A stretch of 64,000 bases of DNA from Flectonema sp. DT1601 (lineage: Eukaryota > Euglenozoa > Diplonemea > Diplonemida > Diplonemidae). The notes under the pieces were generated by a model, which searched no databases, had not been told where the DNA came from, and saw only the letters and a program-made list of their open reading frames with translations. Made by a program: the position numbers and the translations under genes. This document shows positions 49,090 to 60,207 of the stretch, piece after piece. Every line of letters starts with the position of its first letter. Positions within the stretch are counted from its first letter, which is position 1. Location: the NCBI GenBank assembly GCA_964019425.1, contig OZ025783.1, positions 806,001 to 870,000 on the forward strand. The letters are read 5' to 3'.

Positions 49090-50206
49090 AAAATGATCTT
49101 CCCCTTCATCTATTATTGATGAAATGTTTTGTTCATTGTTTCTATTTGCATAAGTAACACGGAGTCTTTTGAAACTCACAGGTAACTGGACTACTGTCGA
49201 TGAAGGCAATTCTCTGTTTGCATAGCTGAACACACTACTACTATTTTTTTGTTTTTTGCTTTTATTTTTGTCCTCCCTGCGATGTTTTTTTTTTGGAGTC
49301 AGTGAGTAAAAGAAATAAAATATTCAATTCGTCACCAACAAGTTTCGGTTGTTTATTCTGTTAGAAGTAGTTCACCTTTTTTCGTTCCAGCATTGACTTT
49401 GATGAAATCTCTTACAAACATTGTAAGCAATGTTGAGCTGTACATTATATGCGCCTCCACCTTTCTATCGTTCGATATTTTAAAGAAAAAAACACGTATT
49501 ACGGAATACTGTTTGATCCTTGAGAAAAGAATTTGCCTCCCGCAAAGTTTTTTTTGTAATAAAATGAAAAACTTCACCCCCCCATTGCACACTTGGTACT
49601 GATGATGGGAACAAAGGTAAGAGGAATTTAGTTCACTCTTCAAACCTAATAGTTACTTCAAAAGGCTAAGTTAAGCATCACCAGTCACTGTATCATTACA
49701 AGATGTTATGATGCAATAGAGTTGTATTTTTACAAAATCAAGCAATTATCACTCCCCACACACTTGAGCTTGAAAAGACGATATCAATTTGCCAAAAAAA
49801 ATAACTACCCTCAGATTGTTGCTGGAGTTGATTCGGTCTTTTAAGTTACAATACCATATGAGAGAGATGGTAAGGAATATGGATTAGGCTAGTTGAGCAT
49901 CGCTATAATCACTTTAACAGATGTCAAATAATATCATCCCCTCACTGCTATCTATTGATTCGCAAGATTCGAACAAACTATCTATTTTTTTTGTGTCTCT
50001 CTCCTTCATGCCTATTCAGCAAGGGATTTTCTTTTTTTTTTCCTATTTTCGGTTTCGATGAATCACACAACAATGAATCACAAAAAAAAAAAAAAAAAAA
50101 AAAAGGCAACAATTTTTTTTGTTCTTTTTTTTTTTTTTTTTTGCTCTGAATTACGATAAAAATATTACCTCCTCACTTGAGCGGAATGTTTACTTGTGTT
50201 AATCGC

Positions 50207-50251
50207 TTAGTTAACTTTTAATACAATACATATTCTTATAAGTATGCTCAA
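50207..50251 (+). repeat. Dispersed repeat C, copy 2
   Basis: Partner of 3732-3783 (shared ttagttaacttt, atacaatacatat and ttataagtatgctcaa, in order). Sits 320 bp before repeat B copy 2. Confidence 0.65.
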
Positions 50252-50527
50252 GGTATTTATTATCCCTTATTTGAACTAACCATTGTTCCTGTTTGCAATC
50301 GAAGACAGTGGCCTAAGTCAGTTTTATACCAAGGTTTTTATCAACGGAACTCTTTTTTTTTTTTCCAACAAACTCTACTCTCTGTGTGAAAATGTTTTTC
50401 GTTTTTTTTTTTTGCTAGTTCGATAGTTTAACAAGCTAGGCGAAGTGAAAAACTGGGGATTTGGTATTCTTTATCCCTCAGATGAAGCTAATAAAACAAT
50501 CCATGCTGAGTCTTCAGATATGGCTAT

Positions 50528-50582
50528 GGATTGGGTCCACTGTTGCTGAGTTACTTAGCACTCATAATATACAGCAACGTTG
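50528..50582 (+). repeat. Dispersed repeat B, copy 2
   Basis: Partner of 14059-14113, same length (55 bp), conserved at both ends and diverged in the middle. Confidence 0.7.
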
Positions 50583-51357
50583 GATTATAACTAAACTAAT
50601 TATTCGTTAACTCATATTCTATCTATTTGTTAAATGTTCAGATCAGTTTTGTTGCCTTGATGAAAATCGGAGCCATGTTTTTTTTTTCTTTTTTTTTTTC
50701 CCACTTTCCCGTTCTCCATTTTATCAGTATGGCCTTATTACTATATGATAACCTTACAATCTTATCTACACTGGGCTAGGCTGTCACAGGCCCTGTTAAT
50801 TTTGTTGTCACCAGCTAGACCAAAGGATCGTTAGGCCATGCTTTCACACCGTGATCGGTACTGAAGATCGCGCGAATCTAAATGAGATCTGTTTTTTCAG
50901 ATTAGCTTGCTAAACGGAACTTGCGTGAAACTTGTACTCCTTTTCTTTTTTTTTTGGGTTTTCTTTGCAAAAGAAGTGAAACGAAACTTATAATAATACT
51001 CTTATAGTATTACAATGAAAATGAATGAAGTGGACGAAAAAAAAAAAAAAAAGAAGGGGGGCCCGGGGGGGAAAAGGGAACCGACGTCACCTATTGCAAG
51101 CAACATCACTAAAGTCTCGCATTAGTTACTAATTTATGATATATCTATACGAACAGGTACCCTAATTATGCAGCTTCGGTGGTTCCCGTTTGAACATATT
51201 ATTTAGTTTTAATCAGCTTTACTCCCCTAAACCAGGTGAATTATCACACCAATTCAAAAGGAAAACAATGTTGTAAGTACCCCTGCTCACTAAAGGGACG
51301 CACTTCAAGAAAAAAAACTCTCTAACAAATTAAAATCGAAAACAATAATACCGAAGG

Positions 51358-52206
51358 ATGACTATTAATATGCTAAAGTTGCAAGAGGTCGTGGAGGCGA
51401 CCTTCTCAAAAGAGAATTTAGAAAAGGTTTGCTTATTCTGTTCCTTAAATAATAATAACCTCTACTGTGCACATAAACAATAATAAATAACAGGATAAGT
51501 ATCTAGTGGGGAAGATGGACTCGAAGAGCTATGTTCCACTCACTGTCATCAGCAAGTTCCCAAAGATCGAATCTCACCTGCCGAAGGGCGCGCAATTGGA
51601 TGCGTTGGAAGCTGTTTGTGAAGGAAGTGAATATTTGCAATTCGAAATTAGATCTACTGTTCCGTGTGTACGCAGAAGACCACAAGAAGCTCAACGAGGT
51701 ACCACAGACCCTGGTGTGTGGGCGCAGCAGTTTTGGTCTGAACTGACGTCACCCGTCTACACTCCCGACGAGACTATTTACACCGTTGAAGATCTCACAA
51801 AGTTAGAACAATTTTCTTCCCAACAAGACTCATTTGTCTCCACCTTTGGTTACTTTGAAGAAGACGCCAGCAATGGTTTCTGTGGAGTTCTCTCCAGCGC
51901 TGAAGTAAGAATGCGGTATGTAAATACTTCTTATTCGTGTTCAATTTTACTATTTCAGAAACAAACCAAACAAAATACAGTGACGAGGAACCAAAGGCCG
52001 CGGCGTGGGAATCATCTGCTGCAAAGGCGAGACGTCAGGAAACTAATGAAGATTCTTGGGCTGACAAGTCTGCCCAACGTAGAAATGTCATGCAGAACTT
52101 AAAGGGAAGAGGTGGAGGTTATAACAAGACTATGATCCCTGTAGAGATGTGTAAGGGACCAGAAGGAAATGGATTTCACATCGGAAGAGGGAAACCTCTT
52201 CGATAA
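51358..52206 (+). CDS. Small La-motif RNA-binding protein (LARP-like)
   Basis: Three exons, 51358-51426, 51494-51915 and 51981-52206, give 238 residues. Introns are GTTTGC...AACAG (67 nt) and GTATGT...TACAG (65 nt). The joined N-terminus reads VVEATFSKENLEKDKYLVG followed by YVPLTVISKFPKIE, the La motif (about residues 10-90) that binds RNA 3' ends or poly(A). The second intron must use the TACAG at 51980; the earlier TTTCAG at 51957 leads to a stop. After the La motif there is no obvious RRM; the C-terminus is charged and Gly/Arg-rich (GRGGGY, GRGKPLR). It is too short for classical La; LARP4/LARP6-like or a protist-specific LARP is possible. Confidence 0.82.
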
Positions 52207-52914
52207 GCACACAGTCTTGTGCCTGTTTAATAATAGCTCGTTGGTACCCTTTAGGTACTTAATCTGGAGACAACGAGTCTCTTTATCTGTAGTGACAACA
52301 ATACATGGTGGGATGTGTGTGAAAATAAGAAACATACAGAGAACGAAAGAAGAAAGAAAAATAACAAAGCCAAAAAAAAAAAAAAAAGAACAAGAAAAAA
52401 TAGGTAAAAAAAAAACTTCATAAAAAAAAAATAAAAAAAAAAAAAAAATTAGTGTTTGGTTTCCATTATTCTTTTCGAGAATCTTTTCCTTTTTTCAACG
52501 TTTGCAAGAGTCGTCCATTTTACGAAACTAATACCACTAAAGAGCAAACCCACCGAGCAATTGTCACACTGGTCACCTGTATACAGAATGTCAGGTTGCT
52601 GAGCACCTCATTCTTAACATTTATAAAAGAACCAAAAAAAAAAAAAAAAAAAAAGGGCAGCAAACAAGAAGTGCAAACCGAACCAGAAAGAAGGATTCTT
52701 TTAAACACATTTTCGGAAGTTGTCATTCCGATATGTGACGCGTTCGTAGTATTCTTGTGAGTAGGAATACCTGTTTTAGTTAATCAGTTTTATGGAAAGT
52801 TATTTAAGTTGTCCCCCTCCAGAACAATATAATAGAACTAAAGCAACCATAGCTGTTGTCGGATTATCCCTTACTTTTAGCAATTCATTCCCCTAAAGCA
52901 GTCAACGAACCAAC
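52207..52914. other. Intergenic
   Basis: 708 bp with A runs at 52374-52450 and 52634-52654. The acceptor ttacttttag (52871-52880) precedes the next ATG. No gene seen. Confidence 0.6.
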
Positions 52915-54785
52915 ATGAAGATTGGAGGTAGGGCGAGCGTAATGTTCCCAAAAGGGTCAGCAGACTACTGGGAATACAGAGACAGACAAGAACAGTATTA
53001 TATGGAAAAGGATGAAGACGCTGATGAGTCCGTTGATCGTGACCGCAGACCGAGATCTGATACTCCAGAACTATCTCTTCCACCAAGACCTCCTGTAAAG
53101 TCTCGAAAGTTAGATGACAGTAAATGGGCAACAGAAGAAATGAAATTAGTTCAACAGCATACAAGTCAACTTGCAGTAAAAGATCAAGTGATTGATGAAA
53201 CAATGCAAGAAACAAAGACTGCAAGACAAAAGATAAGCAGACTTGAGACACAACTAACTGAGGGATCTCGAGAACAAGCTCTGCAGTTGGCAGAAAAGGA
53301 CCGCGAGCTGAAGTCTTTAGACAAGTTAGTCCTCGAATCCGAAGATAAGATCAACGAAGAAAAACGGAGACGTGTTTGCCTGGAGGAATCTATTGCATCG
53401 CTAAACAGTGACATTGCAACAGAAAAGAACGAGAAAGTCAACTTCCAACAACAGCTCTCAACACTACGCGAGGATATGAAACTACTTCAGGAAAGAGCTG
53501 ACAGTCGAAACGATGAAATTGAAGCGAAAGATAAACAGATCGCCCGACTAAAGGAAGGCAACACTAAACTAGAAGTAGACTTTGAGAAGTCAGAGGAAGC
53601 CCGTATCGCAAACATGCGTACTATTCGTGAACTGGAAGCAACGACTGATACACTTCGGGATGAGCAAAAGAAACCACAACCAGTTCCTGAGGACGCTATT
53701 GAATCACTTCGAAAACAACAGGAATCTCGAATTCTCATTTTGGAAACGAAATACTCAAACGAGCTCTCTGCTGAGCGCGCGACACGTAACTCATTGCAAG
53801 ACTCAATAAAGCGCCTCGAATCACAAGTTGAAAACGCCCCTCGCGATGATGAAGTCCTTCGTAACAAAGTGAAAGACATGCGCACTGAGATTTCTAAGAT
53901 CAGACAAAAGAAACGAGAGCTCCAAACACAATTCGACCGCAATGAAGTTGACTTGCGTAGGCTCACAAGAAAGAATGAAAATCTTGTAGCAAAAGCAACT
54001 GAAGGAGAAGAAGCAATCAGAAAAATACAAGACATGCAAAAGAGAATTGAACAATTAGAAATACAACAGGAAAGTTGTAAAGTATACCAATCCAGTCATG
54101 AAGTTGATGAAAAGGTTCAAATTGCCATAAGTGAAATGGAACGAGCTCAGGAAAGTGAATCTGCTCTTCAAAGTAAACTAAACGATAGGATGGCTGAGAT
54201 AGAAGCAACAAAAACTGAAAGAGTTTCAAAGGAAGCAGAAAATGATACACTTGTAGTAGAACGAGACCAGCTACTGAAGCAAGTCAACCAACTGAGCAGC
54301 AGCCTCGAAACCCTTCGTTCGGATGTTGAGAAACAGGCTGCTGAAGATACTCAAAAATCAAAGTCAGCAGAAGACAACAACGAGGCCAACGACGAAGTGA
54401 ATCAAATGAAGATCGCTGTTCAAGAACTAACTAATAAACTTAAAGAAGAAGTCAAAGAAACTGATAAATTATTTGTTGAGCTCTTTGGATACAAGGTCGC
54501 TAAGAACAAGCACGGTGTTATTAAGATAGCCCCAGTTAATGCAGCAGGTCGTGCTCAGTGGAAGAAGGAACTCTGCGTTCGGATGACAGAGGGTGAATAT
54601 CTACCTGCTCCTTCTCCTCTTTTAGCGATGTATAAGAAAGAAAACGAAGTAGCAGATGACGAAAAGCTTCGCCCTTGCCAAGTATGTTACTGATAATACA
54701 ACATAATGATTTATATTAATTAAATACAACACATCAAAACAAACAGGTCATCGCACTCGTCTCTAAGAACGTCATCAGAAAATAG
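52915..54785 (+). CDS. Long coiled-coil protein, possibly Mad1-like
   Basis: Two exons, 52915-54681 and 54747-54785, joined across a 65-nt GTATGT...AACAG intron, give 601 residues. After a short disordered N-terminus (Pro/Arg-rich, LSLPPRPPVKSRK), residues about 60-525 form an almost continuous coiled coil. The last ~80 residues are globular: LFVELFGYKVAKNKHGVIKI, then VIALVSKNVIRK encoded by the short last exon. A long coiled coil ending in a small domain that starts with LFGYKV is the layout of the spindle-checkpoint protein Mad1. The match is weak and no Mad2-binding motif was identified. Kinesin- or flagellum-associated coiled-coil proteins are alternatives. Confidence 0.8.
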
Positions 54786-54942
54786 TACTTTAGACTATTG
54801 CCTATTGCCTTGTATTCATAAGGACTCTCATATGTCATTAGAAGACAATACCTAGACAAATAAGTGTACCAGTCACTCAAAGTTGGAAACCTATCTGTAC
54901 TGATTCTTTATTATTATTTTCACAAAGGAGGGAATAAAGAAA

Positions 54943-56031
54943 ATGGCCGACGGTTTGTTGCTGGAGGTGCCTCTCACACAATACCCACCTATGATCCCTC
55001 CACCTTTCCCTGTCGTACCTCAACCAATAATTGTTCCTCTTACTGGGAGGGAGCTTATTGCTGCGGAGAGGGGGGTAACTCTTGTGAAGTGCGATGATGA
55101 CATTCGTCAGATTGAGAAAGCAACTCGCGACAAACACGAGTCTGATAGTTTATATGGAGGTACTAGACAACATGTTAATCAAATGTCACATGCAACTAGT
55201 GTAGCACGAGTCATGTTAAACAGCAGCATCCAGGCTCTAGAGCAAACAGAGCGAAGTCATCAGCAAGTAGCTGTAGAAGTAGTCGACACTGCGTCCGCAG
55301 TTGAACGATGTGAAGGTGAGTACGAGTTAGCGTGCGGCCTTCTTCATACGAGCGATACGATAAGATTGGAACTTCAGAGTGAGTTCATAAGAAAAAGAGC
55401 TGCCCTCGACGACACACTTCTCGAACTCCAAAACATCGAAGCGTCGATCGAACGTTCGGAACAATTACACAGTGACGCTGTTTCAGAATCGATGAGGCTC
55501 AGTCTGCAAAACAACGAACTAGAAAGCAAGAGGTCTGTAATAGGCAAGCGACTGGCTGGTGAAGAAAAGCGTCTCGAGCAGGCAAAATGCAGCGAGTTCT
55601 TGGAGGAAACTCAAACTCGAGATATAATATTGAAACAAGTCGCTTCAGGGAATCAATCAGTGGATCTAAAAGCGAAGATTGCTAGACTACAAACTTCATT
55701 GGCAGCTGCAGTACAAAAGCATCGAAGTAGTGTTTTGTATGTTGAGGACATGCAACGAGCTGAGCAAGCAGCTAGAGATGCCAATCAACAACAAGATAGT
55801 ATTGTGTTGGATGCATCTGCGAATTTGATGGCTGTCGAGACGCTTGAGGAGTCTCCACGAAATCTGCCACCAGCAGCACCTATCCCACCAGCCACAGTTC
55901 CAGACAACAGTTCCGTCGACATCACATCTCCTGAAGCTGCTGCTGCTCGTGACTTGTTAGTCGAGCAGTTGATGTCTCGACATCGTGTTTTAAAATCTAA
56001 AATAATAAAAACACCCGACTTACTTACCTAA
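54943..56031 (+). CDS. Coiled-coil protein, unknown
   Basis: A single-exon protein of 362 residues with a proline-rich hydrophobic N-terminus (PPMIPPPFPVVPQPIIVPL). A helical coiled-coil core of about 260 residues follows (roughly 45-305), then a Pro/Ala linker and a short helix. No family recognised. The ATG follows ttattattttcacaaag (54910-54926), a plausible acceptor 16 nt upstream. It is only 157 bp after the preceding gene, the second shortest spacing in the window, as expected within a polycistronic unit. Confidence 0.82.
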   Translation: MADGLLLEVPLTQYPPMIPPPFPVVPQPIIVPLTGRELIAAERGVTLVKCDDDIRQIEKATRDKHESDSLYGGTRQHVNQMSHATSVARVMLNSSIQALEQTERSHQQVAVEVVDTASAVERCEGEYELACGLLHTSDTIRLELQSEFIRKRAALDDTLLELQNIEASIERSEQLHSDAVSESMRLSLQNNELESKRSVIGKRLAGEEKRLEQAKCSEFLEETQTRDIILKQVASGNQSVDLKAKIARLQTSLAAAVQKHRSSVLYVEDMQRAEQAARDANQQQDSIVLDASANLMAVETLEESPRNLPPAAPIPPATVPDNSSVDITSPEAAAARDLLVEQLMSRHRVLKSKIIKTPDLLT

Positions 56032-56550
56032 TATAGTCAAGTTCAAATAAGATTTTTTATATCTAAACAGACACCTCACGTGAATTCGTAACAAGTCAGT
56101 AACTCAACCACCTACAATTCAACTAACCTCACTATAAGCCTTACACTTTTCATAAGAAAGGATAGGCGACAGGGGGATCGATGGTTCACCAGAACCATTC
56201 ACTTTCACAATGTTACAAGCAATGATGAATTGGCTGAAATCCTTGTTAATTCATACATTGTAGTAGCGTACAATTGATTAATCAAAAAAGAAAAAAGGAA
56301 AAAAACGAAGCACACCACAATTAACAACCGAATAAGATAAAAAAAACCAGCCTTGATTGGCTATTTGTATTGTATTTTTAAGTTTCTGTTGTTTCGGTTT
56401 GAATTATTCTGCGGTTTTGGGTGTTGTTTACTTTTTTTGGTAAAAAATTCATTTACAGCAGGAACAGATGAATAGCTGTTGTGTTTTATGTGTTTTTTTG
56501 ATTTTAATATTTTGTCACACAACCCATCAGACCACACAAAGTATACAACA
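56032..56550. other. Intergenic
   Basis: 519 bp, AT-rich, no coding signal. Candidate acceptors cccatcag (56523-56530) and acacaaag lie shortly before the next ATG. Confidence 0.6.
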
Positions 56551-57222
56551 ATGTCATGGGACGAACGCTTCTCAGACTTGAGATCGGAACTGCGAGCAGC
56601 AAGAAGGGAGGCAGACTTACTAGCTGAAGGTGAAGTAGAACAGGTTGCTTTACAAAGGAGGAAAGCTGCTGTTAGAAAAAGCTTAATAACTATGGAAACT
56701 ACAATAAAGCAACTCACTGTGACTGCTAAAGAAACACCAGACACTGATGAACGAACTGAGCGTCTGGGTAAGTTAGAACAAGCTCGAGAACAACGAAAAG
56801 GAATATCTGATTTATTGATATCTAAAAGGGAAGGAGGAGTGTTTCAATCAATCAGAAGTTTGTTTGAAAAGAAGACCGACGAAGAACCAGAAGACATGTT
56901 TGACGACGAGGATGACCAAACTCTACTTTTAATGCAAAATCAACAATTAGACAGACAAGATGAAACCCTCAGCAGACTTCATAATGTTATTCTACAACAG
57001 AAAGCTGTTGGTCACGCTATCAATGTTGAATTAGATGAGCAGAATGGACTCGTTGACCAACTCGGAGTAGGAGTCGATCGTTCCACAGCTGCAATCCGAA
57101 ATGAAACGAAGCGAATTAGTAAATTATTAGACGCTTCTCAAGCAGACAGTAAGATGACTTATTGCATCTGTTTTCTTTTATTAGCGTTAGTTCTTGTCGT
57201 TATACTCGCATTCGAAACGTAA
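56551..57222 (+). CDS. Qc-SNARE (syntaxin 8/syntaxin 6-type)
   Basis: A 223-residue tail-anchored protein. A helical N-terminal half is followed by a SNARE motif (about residues 132-195) with GHAINVELDEQNGLVDQL, where the zero-layer Gln belongs to the Qc class. A C-terminal membrane anchor (YCICFLLLALVLVVILAF, about 203-220) ends 2-3 residues from the terminus. Qc-SNAREs of this type drive fusion in endosomal and trans-Golgi traffic. Length fits syntaxin 8 (about 236 residues). The start is the first ATG in a protein-like frame, MSWDERFSDL; an upstream in-frame ATG at 56479 lies in non-coding-looking sequence. Confidence 0.9.
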   Translation: MSWDERFSDLRSELRAARREADLLAEGEVEQVALQRRKAAVRKSLITMETTIKQLTVTAKETPDTDERTERLGKLEQAREQRKGISDLLISKREGGVFQSIRSLFEKKTDEEPEDMFDDEDDQTLLLMQNQQLDRQDETLSRLHNVILQQKAVGHAINVELDEQNGLVDQLGVGVDRSTAAIRNETKRISKLLDASQADSKMTYCICFLLLALVLVVILAFET

Positions 57223-57694
57223 GCGACTGACTTTGGTGTTACACTTGTTATGAATATTGCTACCAGATAGCAACAGATGATTGCCGTGTGTTGATTAAGT
57301 TACTTTTTTTTGATTCGATCAATAAATGCAAGTGTGCCATGTTTTCTTTTCCTTCCTTCCTGCTATGACAAGCGTTAGTGAGGATATCACTCAGTGTAAC
57401 AATCCTCATGTACCATATCTGTATTCATTGCAGTGCATTTTTAACAGCAGCCAAGCATACTGCGAAGGGAAAGTATTTCCTTTTGTCAAATAAATAAAGA
57501 ATTCATTTAATCTTCGGTTGAGTGTTTTTCTTCTTACGAAAATTCTTATCCCTGAAACTTGCCCCCGTTGACTATCCCGACTGACTGTTTGTTTTTGGTA
57601 TTTATGAAGAGACTAGTAATATAGTCATGTCGTTGTGTGGTTTTATACTTTTTTTTCTTTTTTCTCCCTCCTCAGTTTTTAAACGATAACAAAA
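57223..57694. other. Intergenic
   Basis: 472 bp without genes. It ends in a textbook polypyrimidine-AG (tttttctccctcctcag, 57659-57675), 19 nt before the next ATG. Confidence 0.65.
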
Positions 57695-58669
57695 ATGATT
57701 TCATTATCAACTCAAAGGCACATAGTAGTCACGTCAAGGAACAGTAGACGATACACTCATCAAGCATCACTTCACAAATCAAGTAGCCTGCTGACAACGC
57801 ATGATGATGTTTTGCCTCTACCCCCACAACAAATTGGGAACCCATTCCTTGGTCTAAAGTGGAGACATGACATAGTACTTGCCAAGTTAGTTAGTCTTCT
57901 TCAAAAAATTATAAAAGATCACAACACTCTATTCTGTAAAACCAACTCATCATTATCAAATGCTAGAGATTGGATACTTATAAGTGATTCACCAGGTACA
58001 AAGTTTCAATTTCCTCTTTCAATGACTGGAAGAGGAACAATACAGAGACCAGATATTGTTCTTTATTCTTCTGAACTCAAACAAGTTTCATTGCTGGAGC
58101 TGACTTGTTGCAAAGATGAGATTTTGGATAAATCTCATATTTATAAACAAATGAAATACGGGCAATTGGCGATGCAAATTGCTGAAAATGGATGGACGGT
58201 CACTCGAAACACTTTAGAGGTGTCAGCAGATGGGAGCATCGATGAGTATCAAATAATGAGATTGTGTCGATTTGCGGGAATTTCAGGTTTCAAAGCCAGT
58301 GAAATAGTACGAAGCTGTACTAGTTTGTGTAAACGCTGTTCTACAATACTCGTAGCCAGTTTGTTTGATCAACAGGTGTCAACTAAGATGATCTGGTCTC
58401 CGACCATAAGTTTTATCGGATTTACAACAACAAGAAATAAAAAATATTTTCAAATTGTTGTTGGAACTGAAGTCACGTACTTGACCAACTACTGCATTGC
58501 CAATAATACTATCTGTGTCACGGTGTCTCAAGAACTACGAGGTGATGATATTGAAATACCAATCGGAGAGTTCACAAATTCCGTGTGTACTTTAATTCAA
58601 TTCGTAAACAACATTACAACACTAAATGAGAATAACACAGCGGGGTCTGCCAACACATGTCATACATGA
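57695..58669 (+). CDS. Stand-alone restriction-endonuclease-like protein related to retroelement C-termini
   Basis: A single-exon protein of 324 residues. The core has WRHDIVLAKL (about 56-65), RPDIVLYS (118-125), LLELTC (133-138), KYGQLAMQIAENGWTV (about 155-171) and LEVSADG (about 176-182). The order RHxxVL, RPDIV, ELT, K-Y, GW, EVxxxG is what I know from the C-terminal region of many animal non-LTR retrotransposon-associated proteins, thought to be PD-(D/E)xK-like. Asp120 and Glu135 would be the acidic pair, with Thr137 where Lys is usual. There is no reverse transcriptase in or near the gene. It has a strong acceptor upstream (57671-57675) and an intact frame, so it may be a domesticated fragment or an independent host family. 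Confidence 0.75.
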   Translation: MISLSTQRHIVVTSRNSRRYTHQASLHKSSSLLTTHDDVLPLPPQQIGNPFLGLKWRHDIVLAKLVSLLQKIIKDHNTLFCKTNSSLSNARDWILISDSPGTKFQFPLSMTGRGTIQRPDIVLYSSELKQVSLLELTCCKDEILDKSHIYKQMKYGQLAMQIAENGWTVTRNTLEVSADGSIDEYQIMRLCRFAGISGFKASEIVRSCTSLCKRCSTILVASLFDQQVSTKMIWSPTISFIGFTTTRNKKYFQIVVGTEVTYLTNYCIANNTICVTVSQELRGDDIEIPIGEFTNSVCTLIQFVNNITTLNENNTAGSANTCHT

Positions 58670-58676
58670 TACGACA

Positions 58677-58919
58677 ATGAGGTGTTCAGTGAAATTAGAA
58701 CCAGGTATTGTAGTAATTAATGTACCAGTTATTGATGAAGGTGTGCTATCGGGTAACTGTGCTCCAGTTCATTCTTGGAGTAACTTACTATAGAAATCAG
58801 CTGAAGTTCCTTCAGCAATTTACACAGCAGTTTCTAATTACATTCTAACGAACTCGCTTATCGGTTTAAGTGGTGCTCACCACACTAACGGATACCATCT
58901 CTCAATTATATTGTAAAGT
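58677..58919 (+). pseudogene. Coding-like remnant with one in-frame stop
   Basis: One frame from ATG 58677 reads protein-like sequence (VKLEPGIVVINVPVIDEG), meets a TAG at about 58791, and continues in the same frame with AEVPSAIYTAVSNYILTNS and GLSGAHHTNGYHLSIIL to a TAA. The two halves have normal amino-acid composition with no homopolymers. It could be a decayed small gene, or exons of a gene whose splicing I have not resolved. Family unknown. Confidence 0.3.
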
Positions 58920-59066
58920 GAATAGACAAGGGAGTTATTACTGTTACTTTATTCACTTCAGGACAGGTTTGCAAAAATAAACGCCTGCGTTGACATAAGC
59001 AAATCATATTATGAAGCGTTAGTTGATTTCTTTATTTCTTTTTTTTTGATTAGATTTATAACAGCC

Positions 59067-59741
59067 ATGTCTCGTGGAGGACCACCAAGTGGGTTGGAAC
59101 TTTTAAAACAGGTTCTTGTTAAAAGACGAGACACTCCAGACCAAAAGAAATTAGTGGGGGACAAATACCAACCCTTTTACGGAATTACATGTGTTTTACA
59201 CTTGAGAAACGACTGTTTTGAAGCTTGGGGGAAATTGCTGTACCAGAGACTTGCTGCTGACCCTATTATAACAAACGTCATGGCGCTATTACCACCAGAG
59301 AGTTACCATGTGACATTACGTGGACTGGAGCCGTGTATCGAACTCTTCTCATCTCCAGAAGAAATGTTTCTTAAGTTAAAAGCAGCTCAGGACAGTTTAA
59401 ACCGACTCACTAAAGACAAACCAATAATTATGTTACCACAAATATCTTCCAGACTAGGCAGCTTTAACCTATCATCTCCTTCTAACTCACAGGAGTCTTT
59501 ACTTAGGTCTGGAGAAGAATTACTGCTTGGTCTACTACCTGATGAGCAGTCACAGCGGATGCAAAAATGGCATTTATCACTGGGTTACAATATTGGTAAG
59601 CCGCCGAAATCTGCTCTTAAAGCTGCTCACACTGCCCTCACTCATCATATTAATGTAATGGGTCTCCCTCAGCTACATGTGATCACTCCAGAAATATGTG
59701 TTTATGAGTCAATGGAGCATTTCAAACCTCTCTTTACGTAG
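59067..59741 (+). CDS. 2H phosphoesterase-superfamily protein
   Basis: A 224-residue protein with the two H-x-[T/S] motifs that define the 2H superfamily: YHVTLRG (His81, Thr83) and WHLSLGY (His169, Ser171). Members hydrolyse 2',3'-cyclic phosphates or act on RNA ends and ADP-ribose cyclic esters. The N-terminal YQPFYGITCVLHL strand and the spacing fit a single two-lobed domain. No targeting signal is evident, so a cytosolic or nuclear location is likely. The ATG lies 13 nt after gattag (59048-59053) behind a long pyrimidine tract. Substrate cannot be told from the sequence. Confidence 0.85.
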   Translation: MSRGGPPSGLELLKQVLVKRRDTPDQKKLVGDKYQPFYGITCVLHLRNDCFEAWGKLLYQRLAADPIITNVMALLPPESYHVTLRGLEPCIELFSSPEEMFLKLKAAQDSLNRLTKDKPIIMLPQISSRLGSFNLSSPSNSQESLLRSGEELLLGLLPDEQSQRMQKWHLSLGYNIGKPPKSALKAAHTALTHHINVMGLPQLHVITPEICVYESMEHFKPLFT

Positions 59742-60207
59742 GGGCTGGTGATACAAGTTTGTTGATAAAATAATACCTCCCTGGCCTACGTTTTACTTAC
59801 CTCGCTTGACGTCGAAAAAAGGAATCGTAAAAGCGTAACTTTGATTCTCTTTTTTGCATTTTCATCTCGTCGGTGATTACAGTTAACATACTAGCTAATA
59901 TTTATTGTGTAGCTGTACTCTCCTTTGATTCCTCGGTGTGATCCGATACGTGTCTCTCTAAACGGTCAAAGCCCTATCCCTTGTGACCAGTAATGTATTA
60001 AATTATTGACATAGTATGGTATTGTTACTGTTCTGTATGCTTACAGGTTTATTTAAAAATGTTGTTGTGATTGGCTACCGTAGGGATGTCCAGAGTTCCG
60101 AAACCAACTGAGCAGCGTTAACCAGAAAGAAATTATCGAAGATAAGTCAGCTGCTCTTGTCCCTGTTTGTGACTACTATTAATTATTGTACAGGCCCACT
60201 CCGTAAT
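59742..60207. other. Intergenic
   Basis: 466 bp without genes. The acceptor attattgtacag (60182-60193) lies 14 nt before the next ATG. Confidence 0.6.

Larger units (their letters stand above)
43805..51357. other. 7.5 kb gene-poor island with repeats and mobile-element remnants
   Basis: No intact host gene is visible between the Cache receptor and the La-motif gene. The island holds the 68-bp tandem duplication, repeat A copy 2, a 13-bp hairpin, the 1.2 kb inverted-repeat element, the 353-bp tRNA-like element, and second copies of repeats B and C. The sequence between these is AT-rich with homopolymers, like the 1-24 kb desert. Confidence 0.7.
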
